A DNA stretch of 64,000 nt, from the NCBI GenBank assembly GCA_025451845.1, contig JANWJS010000037.1:1-64000 (forward strand), given 5' to 3'. This document shows positions 53,220 to 61,914 of the stretch, in pieces; the first letter of the stretch is position 1; every line of letters begins with the position of its first letter. This DNA is from Steroidobacteraceae bacterium (lineage in GTDB: Bacteria > Pseudomonadota > Gammaproteobacteria > Steroidobacterales > Steroidobacteraceae). The position numbers and the translations under genes were made by a program. The notes under the pieces were generated by a model. That model searched no databases. It saw only the letters and a program-made list of their open reading frames with translations, and was not told the DNA's origin.

Positions 53220-54238
53220 ACCCTCTTCGTCCAGCCGTGGGTGTCCGAAGACTCGCCGCGTTGGATGGATACGAGCCGCTCGCGGAGCTTGCGTGTGTGC
53301 GGTCCGACCTCCCCGCTCCCGACCCGATGATCCTGGCCGTGGAAGACCAGGGTGCCGACACCCGCGAGCACGGCCGCGGTGCCGGAGAGCGTGGCCTCGC
53401 CATCGCGAACCCACTCCAGCATCTCGGCGACGTCGAAGAGCCGCTCCTCGACCCGGTAGCCCTCTTCGCGCGCCAGAGTCAGCACCGAATCGCGGGTCAC
53501 GCCGTGGAGGAATGTCGAGTCGAGGCTGCGCGTGAGCACCCGCCCGTCGCGCAGCAGCAGGAAGTTGGAAGCCCCCGTCTCCTGCACCGAGCCGCCCGGA
53601 CAGAACAACACCTGGTCGACCTTGTATTTGCGCCGCGCCTCGAGGGTCGGACCCAGGGCCGCGGCGTAGTTGCCGCCCGTCTTCACCTTGCCGGTCTGCG
53701 TGGCGGTGCGCGCATTGACGTCCTCGATATAAATGCGCAGTGGCTTCATGCCGCCGGCGAAGTAGTCCCACACCGGGCTCGCGAGCACGATGAGACTCGC
53801 CTCGGTGGCCGCGGCGCCCGCGGCGCCGATGTTGGGGGTGGTGCCGAAGAGCATCGGCCGCATGTAGAGCGCTCCCGGTGCCTCGGGAACGGCGTCACGG
53901 TTGCGGTCGATGGTGGTGCGGATCATCTCCTCGAGCTGGCGCGGATCGGGCTCCGGCAGCACGAGCGCACGTGCGCTCTGGCGCATGCGCTCGATGTGCC
54001 GGTCCATCCGGAACACGTTGATGCTGCCGTCGGCCCAGCGATAGGCCTTGAAGCCCTCGAAACAGGTGCTGGCGTAGTGCAGCACGTGCGCGGCCGGATG
54101 CAGCTCGATCGGACCGCAGGGCCGGGCCTCGGAGCGCCCCCATTCGCCGTTTTGGAAGCGGGCCACGGTCATCGTGGGCGCCAGCACGGTTCCGAACGCT
54201 GGGCGAGGCTCTTGCTTCAGGTCAAGGATGCGATTCAT
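53216..54238 (-). CDS. ilvE: Branched-chain amino acid aminotransferase
   Basis: A 340-residue fold-type IV PLP enzyme: HYASTCFEGFKAYRWADGSINVFRMDRHIERMRQSA, YIEDVNARTATQTGKVKTGGNYAAAL (Lys), CPGGSVQETGASNFLLL and SGTAAVLAGVGTL. The length is like BCAT class II enzymes. It transfers amino groups between glutamate and Leu/Ile/Val keto acids in the cytoplasm. It heads the ilvE-cyclodeaminase-MFS operon and is divergent from the GH94 gene. Confidence 0.9.
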   Translation of the reverse strand: MNRILDLKQEPRPAFGTVLAPTMTVARFQNGEWGRSEARPCGPIELHPAAHVLHYASTCFEGFKAYRWADGSINVFRMDRHIERMRQSARALVLPEPDPRQLEEMIRTTIDRNRDAVPEAPGALYMRPMLFGTTPNIGAAGAAATEASLIVLASPVWDYFAGGMKPLRIYIEDVNARTATQTGKVKTGGNYAAALGPTLEARRKYKVDQVLFCPGGSVQETGASNFLLLRDGRVLTRSLDSTFLHGVTRDSVLTLAREEGYRVEERLFDVAEMLEWVRDGEATLSGTAAVLAGVGTLVFHGQDHRVGSGEVGPHTRKLRERLVSIQRGESSDTHGWTKRV

Positions 54239-54340
54239 ACCCGCCAGTTTAAGCCGGGAGAGCCCGCCGCGCATCGTCGTTGCGCAGGGACAAAGGGAGG
54301 GGGTGCCGCTACGGCGGGGTATCCGGCTACGATAGCCCTC

Positions 54341-57300
54341 GTGGGTACCCCAGCGAAAATCGTCACCAGCCGCTCGGGCCTTCGGGCCGAGCTCACGGCA
54401 AGCGGCGCGGTGCGCCGCCTCGATTGCGGCGCGACGAGCCTGACGCTCTTCATCGGCAGCGAGGTCGAGTGCGGGCCCGCCAATCTCTTCCTGCGGCGCC
54501 GGGCCGGCAAGCTCGACTGGACGGCGCTGCTGGGCCCGGCCAGCCCGACACGCTTTGGGGCACCGGCGGGCGGGCGCATCGCGGGGCGCGGCATGTGGCA
54601 AGGCATCGGGTACGACATCTGGCTCACGCTCGCAGCAGACGCGCCCGCCTGGTTCTGGCACGTGCGCTTGCGAAACACCTCAGCCACCGCGCAGGAGCTC
54701 GACCTCATCTACGCACAGGACGTCGCACTCGCCCCCTACGGGGCGGTGCGGATGAATGAGTACTACGTCAGTCAGTACATTGATCACACACCGCTGACTG
54801 AACCGCGACGCGGGACGCTGATCGCCTCCCGCCAGAATCAGGCGGCGGATGGCCGCCACCCCTGGTGTCTGATCGGATCGCTGCGGCGGGCTACGTCATT
54901 TGCCACGGACGCACTCGATTTTCATGGACTCGCAAGCCGCGCGGGCGAGCCGCCCGCCGGCATCGTAGGGGAGCTTCCCGGGCGGCGCCTGCAGCACGAG
55001 CATTCGATGGCAGTGCTGTGCGATGCGCCGCTTCGGCTCGCCCCCCGCGAAAGCGGGCATGCTGGATTCTTCGGCGTCTTCGTGGCTGATCATCCGGGTG
55101 CCACATCCGAAGCGGACCTGTCCAGAGTCAGCGGCTTGCTCGCGCTGCCGGAGGCTGCACCCGCCGCAGTGCCCGCGGACGTGCCCGAAGGCGACGCGAG
55201 CGACCGGACGCTTTTTTCAGCGGCGAGGCCTCTGCAGGTCTCTGACCTCGATGCCGATGCGCTCCGCCGCCTATTTCCGCCGCCATGGCGCCAGGAAGAA
55301 GCGGATGAGCGGGGTGAGCGCCTGTCGCTCTTCCGCGGTGCCGACAGCCATGTGGTGCTGCGCGCCAAGGAGCTGCGGGTGCTGCGTCCTCACGGCCAGC
55401 TGCTGCGCACCGGGCGGCATTTGACCCCCGACGAAAGCGCTCTTGCCTCGACCGCATGGATGAGCGGTGTCTTTCACTCCATGCTGACCCAGGGACATGT
55501 CAGCATCAACCGTTTCCTGTCGGCCCACCGCAGCTATCTCGGTTTCTTTCGCTCTCAGGGCTTGCGTGTCTTCGCGAAGATCGCCGGCGAGTGGCGGCTC
55601 CTCGGCGTCCCCTCCGCCTTCGAGATGGCGCCTGAGAGCTGCCGCTGGATCTATCGCCACGCCGACGGCGAGATCCGGCTGCGCTCCGCTGCCCGCTCCG
55701 GGCCTCATGCGCTGACTCTCGACATCGAGGTGGCCGAGGGGCCTGACACGGAGTTCCTGATCTGTCAGCACGTCGCGCTGAATGGTGATGATGGCTACGC
55801 TCCGGCGCCTCTGAGCTGGCGTCGCGCCGGTGATACGCTCATCGTGACTCCCGCGCCGGGATCGGACGTCGGCCGCCGATTTCCGCAGGGCGATTTCCGG
55901 ATCACCCTCGCGCCCGAGGCGGCGGTGCAGCGCGTCGGAGCTGACGAGCTGCTGTTCCTGGACGGGTGCTCGCGGCAGGAGCCCTACCTCTGCATCGAAA
56001 CGTCGGCCACCCGTCACGCCGGGCTCATCATCCGCGGATACCTCGTTGCCGAGGAGAGTCAGACTCCCTGGCGTCTGCCACCCGAAGAGCCTCTGGCAGC
56101 GGCCCTGACACTCGAGCCGGCAACTCCCGGAGAGCCCGCGGTGCGCGCGTCGCACCTCGTGGAGATGGCCCCGTGGTACGCGCAGAACGCGCTCGTGCAC
56201 TACCTCTCGCCGCGCGGTCTGGAACAATACTCGGGCGGCGGGTGGGGCACGCGCGATGTCTGTCAGGGACCGGTCGAGATGCTACTCGCGTTGGGACGCA
56301 CGGAGCCGCTGCGCGACGTCGTTTTGCGCGTCATGGCCAATCAGAATCCCGACGGTGACTGGCCGCAGTGGTTCATGTTCTTCGAGCGCGAGCGGGGGAT
56401 CCGCGCGGGCGACTCGCACGGAGATATTGTTTTCTGGCCGCTGGTGGCACTCGCTCAGTATCTCATCGCCTCGGGAGATGCCGATATCCTCGAAACGCGA
56501 GTCCCCTTCTTCGACGGCAAGGGCCCGGATGCGGGTGAGCGCGCAACGGTCTGGCAACATGTCGAGCGTGCGTTCAGCATCATAGGCAGGCGGCGCATTC
56601 CCGGCACGACGCTCGCTGCCTACGGTCACGGCGACTGGAACGACTCGCTCCAGCCAGCCGATCCGGCGCTGCGTGATCATATGTGCAGCGCCTGGACGGT
56701 CACTCTTCATTTCCAGGCGCTGACGACGCTGGCACGCGCGCTCCGAGCTATCGGCCGCGCCGCGCAGGCAGAGCCGCTCGAGCGGCAGGCCGAGGCCGTT
56801 CGCGGCGACTTCCAGCGGCTCTTGATTCCGGATGGGGTGCTTACGGGCTACGCCGTGTTCAACGGCGGCGCCGACGCCCGCTACCTCTTGCATCCGCGGG
56901 ATGCAACGACCGGCGTCCGGTACAGTTCTCTGGCGATGATCCATGCGATCCTGGAGGACATGCTGACGCCGGATCAGACACGTGCACACCTCGAGCTCAT
57001 CGGGCGGGAGCTCACCGGACCCGACGGCGTGCGCCTGTTCGACCGGCCGATGCCCTATCAGGGCGGCCCGCAGCGCATTTTCCAGCGCGCGGAAAGCGCC
57101 ACGTTCTTCGGCCGCGAGATCGGCCTGATGTACATGCACGCGCACCTGCGTTACGCGCAGGCCCTGGCGCATGTTGGATTGGCGGAGGAGTTCTTCCGCG
57201 CGCTCTGTCAGGCAAATCCCATCGGCATCCGCTCGGTCGTCCCGGCGGCGGCGCTGCGCCAGGCGAATTGTTACTACTCGAGCTCCGATGCCGCCTTCGC

Positions 57301-57709
57301 CGACCGCTATCAGGCGCGAACCGAATACGCGCGCATCCGCGCCGGCACCATCGCCCTGGACGGCGGCTGGCGGGTGTACTCCAGCGGCGCGGGCATCGCG
57401 CTCGCCCTCACGCTACGGCGCTTTTTGGGATTCACCTGGCAATCCCGCGCCCTCTGCGTGGACCCGGTGATCCCCGGCACGCTGAGCGGGATGCGGGTGA
57501 TGACGTCCGTGCGTGGACATCCGCTCCAGGTGACATATCGTGTCGGGGCCGCGGGCTGCGGGGTCAACGAAATAGACCTCAACGGCGAGAAGCTGCCTTT
57601 CCTGCGCGCAGCCAATCCGCACCGCCGCGGTGCGGCGTGGGTGACCGCGGGGGCGATGCTCGATCGCCTGGCCCCGGACCGGAACATTCTTGCCATCGAC
57701 CTCGGCTAG
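54341..57709 (+). CDS. GH94-type beta-glucan phosphorylase, 1,122 residues
   Basis: A large inverting phosphorylase-type protein. An N-terminal beta-sandwich region (WFWHVRLRNTSATAQELDLIYAQDVALAPYGAVRMNEYYVSQYIDH) leads to an (alpha/alpha)6 barrel with SGGGWGTRDVCQGPVEMLLALG, NPDGDWPQWFMF and the catalytic-acid region GHGDWNDSLQP (Asp765/Asp768). WGTRD-CQGP and the overall size resemble 1,2-beta-oligoglucan phosphorylase more than cellobiose phosphorylase. It probably makes sugar 1-phosphate from beta-glucan oligomers in the cytoplasm; no signal peptide. The GTG start lacks a clear ribosome site. Confidence 0.85.
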   Translation: MGTPAKIVTSRSGLRAELTASGAVRRLDCGATSLTLFIGSEVECGPANLFLRRRAGKLDWTALLGPASPTRFGAPAGGRIAGRGMWQGIGYDIWLTLAADAPAWFWHVRLRNTSATAQELDLIYAQDVALAPYGAVRMNEYYVSQYIDHTPLTEPRRGTLIASRQNQAADGRHPWCLIGSLRRATSFATDALDFHGLASRAGEPPAGIVGELPGRRLQHEHSMAVLCDAPLRLAPRESGHAGFFGVFVADHPGATSEADLSRVSGLLALPEAAPAAVPADVPEGDASDRTLFSAARPLQVSDLDADALRRLFPPPWRQEEADERGERLSLFRGADSHVVLRAKELRVLRPHGQLLRTGRHLTPDESALASTAWMSGVFHSMLTQGHVSINRFLSAHRSYLGFFRSQGLRVFAKIAGEWRLLGVPSAFEMAPESCRWIYRHADGEIRLRSAARSGPHALTLDIEVAEGPDTEFLICQHVALNGDDGYAPAPLSWRRAGDTLIVTPAPGSDVGRRFPQGDFRITLAPEAAVQRVGADELLFLDGCSRQEPYLCIETSATRHAGLIIRGYLVAEESQTPWRLPPEEPLAAALTLEPATPGEPAVRASHLVEMAPWYAQNALVHYLSPRGLEQYSGGGWGTRDVCQGPVEMLLALGRTEPLRDVVLRVMANQNPDGDWPQWFMFFERERGIRAGDSHGDIVFWPLVALAQYLIASGDADILETRVPFFDGKGPDAGERATVWQHVERAFSIIGRRRIPGTTLAAYGHGDWNDSLQPADPALRDHMCSAWTVTLHFQALTTLARALRAIGRAAQAEPLERQAEAVRGDFQRLLIPDGVLTGYAVFNGGADARYLLHPRDATTGVRYSSLAMIHAILEDMLTPDQTRAHLELIGRELTGPDGVRLFDRPMPYQGGPQRIFQRAESATFFGREIGLMYMHAHLRYAQALAHVGLAEEFFRALCQANPIGIRSVVPAAALRQANCYYSSSDAAFADRYQARTEYARIRAGTIALDGGWRVYSSGAGIALALTLRRFLGFTWQSRALCVDPVIPGTLSGMRVMTSVRGHPLQVTYRVGAAGCGVNEIDLNGEKLPFLRAANPHRRGAAWVTAGAMLDRLAPDRNILAIDLG

Positions 57710-57848
57710 CAGCCTGTCGGACCTGTGCATTCCCGTCTGTACAGGCGGCCAAAGTCGCGCCTTGGGCCGCTGGCAGCGGAGGCACGGTCCGCAAATGAGC
57801 TGCAGGCCGGTTTTGCCGATGGACGGTGGAGCGATATCATCTCGCTGC

Positions 57849-59681
57849 GTGCCCAACGCCCAGCCACTCGCCCACGTCCTGTTCCTCGGCCTGATCGCAC
57901 TGGGGCTGTGCGCCTGCCAGTCGGGTGACGACTCGTCCGCTCCGGCCGCGGCACGCGTGATCCCGGCGCCGGCCGCCATTGCGACCTCCGCCACGCCTCC
58001 GCCGATGGCCGTTGCACTGGCACCGCAGATCAACGACACCGACTTCCTGCAGTTCGATAAAACTCTGTCCTCGGATGCCTTCGACGGACGCAAACCCGGC
58101 ACACGCGGCGAGGTGCTGACGATCCGCTATCTGGTCGACCAGTTCCGCCACATGCATCTCACGCCGGGCAACCACGGGTACTGGTTGCAGAGCGTGCCGC
58201 TGGTCACGACCACCCTCCTCAACACCGGCGCGAAGCTCGAAGTGCGTAGCGGCCAGGGCCTTCAGGCCTTCGCGTATGGAACCGACATGATGGCCTTCGC
58301 GCAGGACGCGCGGCCGCTGGTCGCCCTCAGGAGCTCGCCCATCGTCTTCATGGGCTACGGAATCGACGCGCCGCAATGGCAGTGGAATGACTACCAGGGC
58401 GTGAGCGTCAAGGGCAAGACGGTGATCGTGCTGATCAATGATCCCGGCTACACCACCGGCGACCCGCAGCTATTCAACGGCAAGGCGATGACCTCGTACG
58501 GACGCCAGGTTTACAAGTACGAAGAAGCGGCGCGCATGGGCGCCGCCGCGTGTTTCATCATTCACACCAGCGACGATGCGGCCGGATATCCCTGGACGGT
58601 CGTCAGGAACAGCAACGGGGGCCCGCTGCAAAGTGTGCCGCCGAGCGTCGCGCCGGGCCCCAGGCTGCCGGTCGCCGGGTGGCTGACACGCGCCGCGGCG
58701 GAGCGCCTCTTCCACTCGGCCGGACTCGATTTCGACAGCCTGGCCGCGCAGGCGGCGCACCGGGGCTTCACGCCCATACCGCTCAAGGCGACAGCCTCTC
58801 TCTTGCTGCGCAGCGCCGTCGTCCATGGCCGATCCTACAACGTGCTGGCCCTCGTCAAGGGCAGCAGGCATCCCGATCAGGTGGTGATCTACAGCGCGCA
58901 CTGGGATCATCTCGGTACCGCGCCCGGGCCTCGCGGGCGCAGAGAGATCTTTCACGGCGCCGTCGACAATGGCAGTGGCCTTGCCTCGCTGCTCGAAATT
59001 GCCGATGCGTTCGCGCATCAGAGGACCCCTCCCGAGCGCAGCATCCTCTTCCTCATGCCGACCCTCGGCGAGGCGATGATGCTCGGGTCGCAATACTACG
59101 TGACCCACCCCGTGTTTCCACTCGACAGGACCGTGGCGGACATCAACGTCGATGCCTGGCCGGTCATCGGTCGCGCGCGCGACATGACCGTCATCGGTGC
59201 GGGACAATCGCAGCTCGAGGATGACCTCAAGCAGGTGCTGTCATTGCAGGGCCGTGAGTTGACTCCGGAGGCGGCGCCGCAGAGCGGATTCTATTTCCGC
59301 TCGGACCATTTCAGCTTCGCGCAGGCCGGTGTGCCGGCGCTGATCGCCGGGCCCGGACTCGACCTGATCGAAGGCGGCCACGCTGCGGGAGCCGCGGCTT
59401 CCGCGGACTACACCGCGCGCCGCTACCATACGCCATACGATGTATTCGATTCCAACTGGGACCTCAGCGGCACGCTCGAGGATATCCAGACACTCTATCT
59501 CCTCGGCCGCAAACTCGCTGACGGAAATGAATGGCCTGACTGGTATGACGGCAGCGAGTTTCGCGCGCTGCGCGCGGCGATGATGGCGAAGGCGCGCCAG
59601 GCGCCGCTCGCGGCTAAACCGCTGCGGCCGGCCGGCAAATCAGCGCGGCCCGCAGGCGCTCGCAGCCGCCCGGCGCCTTGA
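57849..59681 (+). CDS. M28-type peptidase lipoprotein with altered catalytic site
   Basis: About 610 residues from a GTG; an ATG 30 bases upstream is an alternative. A lipoprotein-type signal (VLFLGLIALGLCAC) is followed by a PA-like insert and an M28 zinc-peptidase domain: SAHWDHLGT, GAVDNGSGLASLLEIA, TLGEAMMLGSQYY, DINVDAWP and RYHTPYDVFD. Zinc ligands (His, Asp, Glu, Asp, His) are present. The usual Glu-Glu pair (as in AEExGLLGS) is Gly-Glu here, so the general base is missing. Its C-terminus is Ala/Pro/Arg-rich. The preceding gap contains a ten-pair hairpin (57745-57770). Confidence 0.8.
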   Translation: MPNAQPLAHVLFLGLIALGLCACQSGDDSSAPAAARVIPAPAAIATSATPPPMAVALAPQINDTDFLQFDKTLSSDAFDGRKPGTRGEVLTIRYLVDQFRHMHLTPGNHGYWLQSVPLVTTTLLNTGAKLEVRSGQGLQAFAYGTDMMAFAQDARPLVALRSSPIVFMGYGIDAPQWQWNDYQGVSVKGKTVIVLINDPGYTTGDPQLFNGKAMTSYGRQVYKYEEAARMGAAACFIIHTSDDAAGYPWTVVRNSNGGPLQSVPPSVAPGPRLPVAGWLTRAAAERLFHSAGLDFDSLAAQAAHRGFTPIPLKATASLLLRSAVVHGRSYNVLALVKGSRHPDQVVIYSAHWDHLGTAPGPRGRREIFHGAVDNGSGLASLLEIADAFAHQRTPPERSILFLMPTLGEAMMLGSQYYVTHPVFPLDRTVADINVDAWPVIGRARDMTVIGAGQSQLEDDLKQVLSLQGRELTPEAAPQSGFYFRSDHFSFAQAGVPALIAGPGLDLIEGGHAAGAAASADYTARRYHTPYDVFDSNWDLSGTLEDIQTLYLLGRKLADGNEWPDWYDGSEFRALRAAMMAKARQAPLAAKPLRPAGKSARPAGARSRPAP

Positions 59682-59695
59682 TCCGGCTGGTCGTC

Positions 59696-60472
59696 TTAGC
59701 CCGTGCTGCGCGACGGCGCGATGGCGACGATCTTCTCCGACCCAAGCGGCACGATCTCGCGCAGGGTGATGACGGGCGGCGCATCCGCGCCTCGGTCCGC
59801 GCAGACTGCCGCGAGATAGCCGCAGCGCAGGACGAGCTGCCACAACCGCCAGCGGCCCGGAGAGTCACCGAGCTGCGGGCGCATGTGCAGCGTGAGCCCG
59901 CGCTCGCCGGGCAGCTCGAAGCGAAAGGCATCCAGCGCGATCGCCAGGCCCAATCCCCGTGCCTTGAGGTACGACTCCTTCAGGGTCCAGAGCTCGAAGA
60001 ACCGCCGGCGCCGCTCGCCCGGAGCAAGCGCCAGCAGCGCCGCACTCTCCTGCGGCGCGAAGTAGCGGTCGAGTCCATCGATGTCGGCATCGCGCGTCGT
60101 GACGCTCTCCGTGTCGATGCCGAGCGTTCGGCCCGCGGTGACTCCCAGCAGCACGAGATCGGCGGAATGCGAGATGTTGAATTCCAGCGCCGGCGCGGCT
60201 CGCGGTGCCGAGATCTCCGGGCGCCCGCGCGGTCCGGCCGAGAACGCCCAGTCCTCCGGACGCACGGCGGCGTAGCGTGACAACACCGTGCGTACCAGCG
60301 CGCGCGTGATCAGGTAGCGCCGCTGATCCTTCGCAAAACGGAAGCGCGCTTGCACGGCGCGCTCGTCCGCGCTGAGGAGCGCATCGTAGCGGGGCCAGAG
60401 CGAGCCATCGCCGATCTCGCTGATGTAGCTGCACCAGAGATCGATCCTGCTGCTGTCGGCGTCGAGATCCAT
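59696..60472 (-). CDS. Sfp-type 4'-phosphopantetheinyl transferase
   Basis: 258 residues with RRYLITRALVRTVLSRYAAVRPEDWAF, FNISHSADLVLLGVTAGRTLGIDTESV (Mg-binding Asp-x-Glu) and the closing motif FFELWTLKESYLKARGLGL. It activates carrier proteins of polyketide, peptide or lysine synthesis by adding the CoA-derived arm. An ATG gives the usual N-terminus (IDLWCSYI). It lies just after hpnB. No PKS or NRPS genes are in the window. Confidence 0.9.
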   Translation of the reverse strand: MDLDADSSRIDLWCSYISEIGDGSLWPRYDALLSADERAVQARFRFAKDQRRYLITRALVRTVLSRYAAVRPEDWAFSAGPRGRPEISAPRAAPALEFNISHSADLVLLGVTAGRTLGIDTESVTTRDADIDGLDRYFAPQESAALLALAPGERRRRFFELWTLKESYLKARGLGLAIALDAFRFELPGERGLTLHMRPQLGDSPGRWRLWQLVLRCGYLAAVCADRGADAPPVITLREIVPLGSEKIVAIAPSRSTG

Positions 60473-60482
60473 GCTTGCGCCG

Positions 60483-61691
60483 CTACATGCCGGGCTCATC
60501 CGCCGAGCGCGCGTCCTGAACCCTTCCCTTCCACTTTCCGCCCCTGCCGGCGGCGTATTGCACGGCGGAATGAGTGGTGGCGGCGGCATAGAAAGCGGCC
60601 ACCGCCGGCAGAAGCAGTACGTAAGCCGGTGAGAGACGATAGAACCGTACCATCGGCAGATAGCAGGCACTCATCAGCAGCCACGCCGCCGCGCCGAGGC
60701 CCATCATGACCGGCACGCGCGTCAGGAGGAGGAGCGGCGGCGCCAGATAGGTGCCGGCCAGCCCGATGAGTGTCGCGGCGAGCACCAGCCAGGAGTGACG
60801 CAGCTGGTTGAAGGCGGTCCGCGAGATCATGGCACCGATTTCCGCGAACGAGCCATAGACCCGCAGGCTGCGTGTTTCCCGCGCGAGACCGAGACAGATA
60901 CGCCCGCCGCCTGCCTTGACCGCGCTCGCCAGCGCGCAATCGTCGATGATGCAGCCGCGTATCGCGCCCAGGCCGCCGGCGCGAGCGAGCACGGCCGGCC
61001 TGATGAGCATGCAGCCGCCCGCGGCGCCCGCGGCGGAGGAGCGCGGCGATGCCACCCAGGCCGGCGGATAGAGCTTGAAAAAGAAGAAGACGAAGGCCGG
61101 GATCAGGCAGCGTTCCGCGAAGGTCGCCGTCGAGAGCCGCACCATCAGCGAGACGAGGTCGAAGTGCTCCGCTTCGGCTTGGTCGGCGAGCGCCGCGACT
61201 TCACCGGGGACGTACTCGATGTCGGCGTCGGTCAGCAGCAGGAAGTCGGGATCTCGCCGCGCCGCTGCGGCGACGCCCTGCGACATGGCCCAGAGCTTGC
61301 CCGTCCAGCCCGACACGGGTGGCGAGCCACGAAGCAATGTCAAGCGGTCGGCCGCGCCCGCGGCTTCGGCCGCCCTCCTTGCCTGCTCGGCGGTGCCGTC
61401 CGTGCTGCCATCATCGATCACGATCACCTGCAGGGGCGGGGCCAGTGTCTGCGCGAGCAACGAGCTCACCGCTTTACCGATCCCTCCGGCTTCGTTGCGT
61501 GCCGGCACGACCGCTATCACACGCCTACCGCCCGACTGGACGGCGGCCACGGTGGATGAGGACCGCCGCTGCAGAGAGCGCGAGACGCGCCAGAAGCCGC
61601 CGCGCGCCACCAGCAGGTAGAGCCAGACGGCAAGAGGCACCGCTGCGGCCGCATGCGCGAAGCTCACGGCGCCAACCGACACCTGGGGCAC
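60483..61691 (-). CDS. hpnB: Hopene-associated glycosyltransferase HpnB
   Basis: A 402-residue GT2 enzyme with an N-terminal membrane helix (PLAVWLYLLVARGGFWRVSRSL), the catalytic core VIAVVPARNEAGGIGKAV, VIDDGSTDGTAEQA and LLLTDADIEYVPG, then AAGAAGGCMLIRPAVL and RGCIIDDCALASAVK, all typical of HpnB. C-terminal helices anchor it in the membrane. It modifies hopanoid lipids or related intermediates; the exact step is not settled. It starts at GTG. The partner hpnA lies 1.7 kb away in the same direction. Confidence 0.88.
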   Translation of the reverse strand: MPQVSVGAVSFAHAAAAVPLAVWLYLLVARGGFWRVSRSLQRRSSSTVAAVQSGGRRVIAVVPARNEAGGIGKAVSSLLAQTLAPPLQVIVIDDGSTDGTAEQARRAAEAAGAADRLTLLRGSPPVSGWTGKLWAMSQGVAAAARRDPDFLLLTDADIEYVPGEVAALADQAEAEHFDLVSLMVRLSTATFAERCLIPAFVFFFFKLYPPAWVASPRSSAAGAAGGCMLIRPAVLARAGGLGAIRGCIIDDCALASAVKAGGGRICLGLARETRSLRVYGSFAEIGAMISRTAFNQLRHSWLVLAATLIGLAGTYLAPPLLLLTRVPVMMGLGAAAWLLMSACYLPMVRFYRLSPAYVLLLPAVAAFYAAATTHSAVQYAAGRGGKWKGRVQDARSADEPGM

Positions 61692-61753
61692 GAACCCACG
61701 CGAGCATGCGCTGGCGCCCGTGAGGCCGATATAATCGGCGCGCCTTTTGCCAT
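61664..61753 (-). CDS. Possible 29-residue leader overlapping the hpnB start
   Basis: ATGGCAAAAGG with AAGGAA seven bases upstream opens a frame reading MAKGAPIISASRAPAHARVGSCPRC before stopping 25 bases inside hpnB, in another frame. Its ribosome site is better than that of hpnB. It could be a leader peptide coupling translation, or chance. Confidence 0.2.
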   Translation of the reverse strand: MAKGAPIISASRAPAHARVGSCPRCRLAP

Positions 61754-61914
61754 GGTGGCTTCCTTACGATTGAGTCAATTGCCGCGGAAAGCCGCGGACC
61801 TGGAGGCCGCGGCCCAACGCCGCGGACAGCGTACTGATTGCTTCGAAAGACACGAGCCCGCCGACGTGCGTCAAGCATAGCCCAAGGCGCTTCATCCGTG
61901 CAGCGCTGGGGCTG

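Noticed and set aside
53117-54340. Upstream extension of the GH94 frame by about 400 codons
   Set aside because: It is antisense to ilvE and has Arg/Ala-rich shadow composition; the GH94 homology begins near the GTG at 54341.
57710-57790. CAGCCTGTCGGAC after the GH94 gene as a possible insertion-sequence end
   Set aside because: No matching inverted end, target duplication or transposase nearby; the stretch only holds a modest hairpin.
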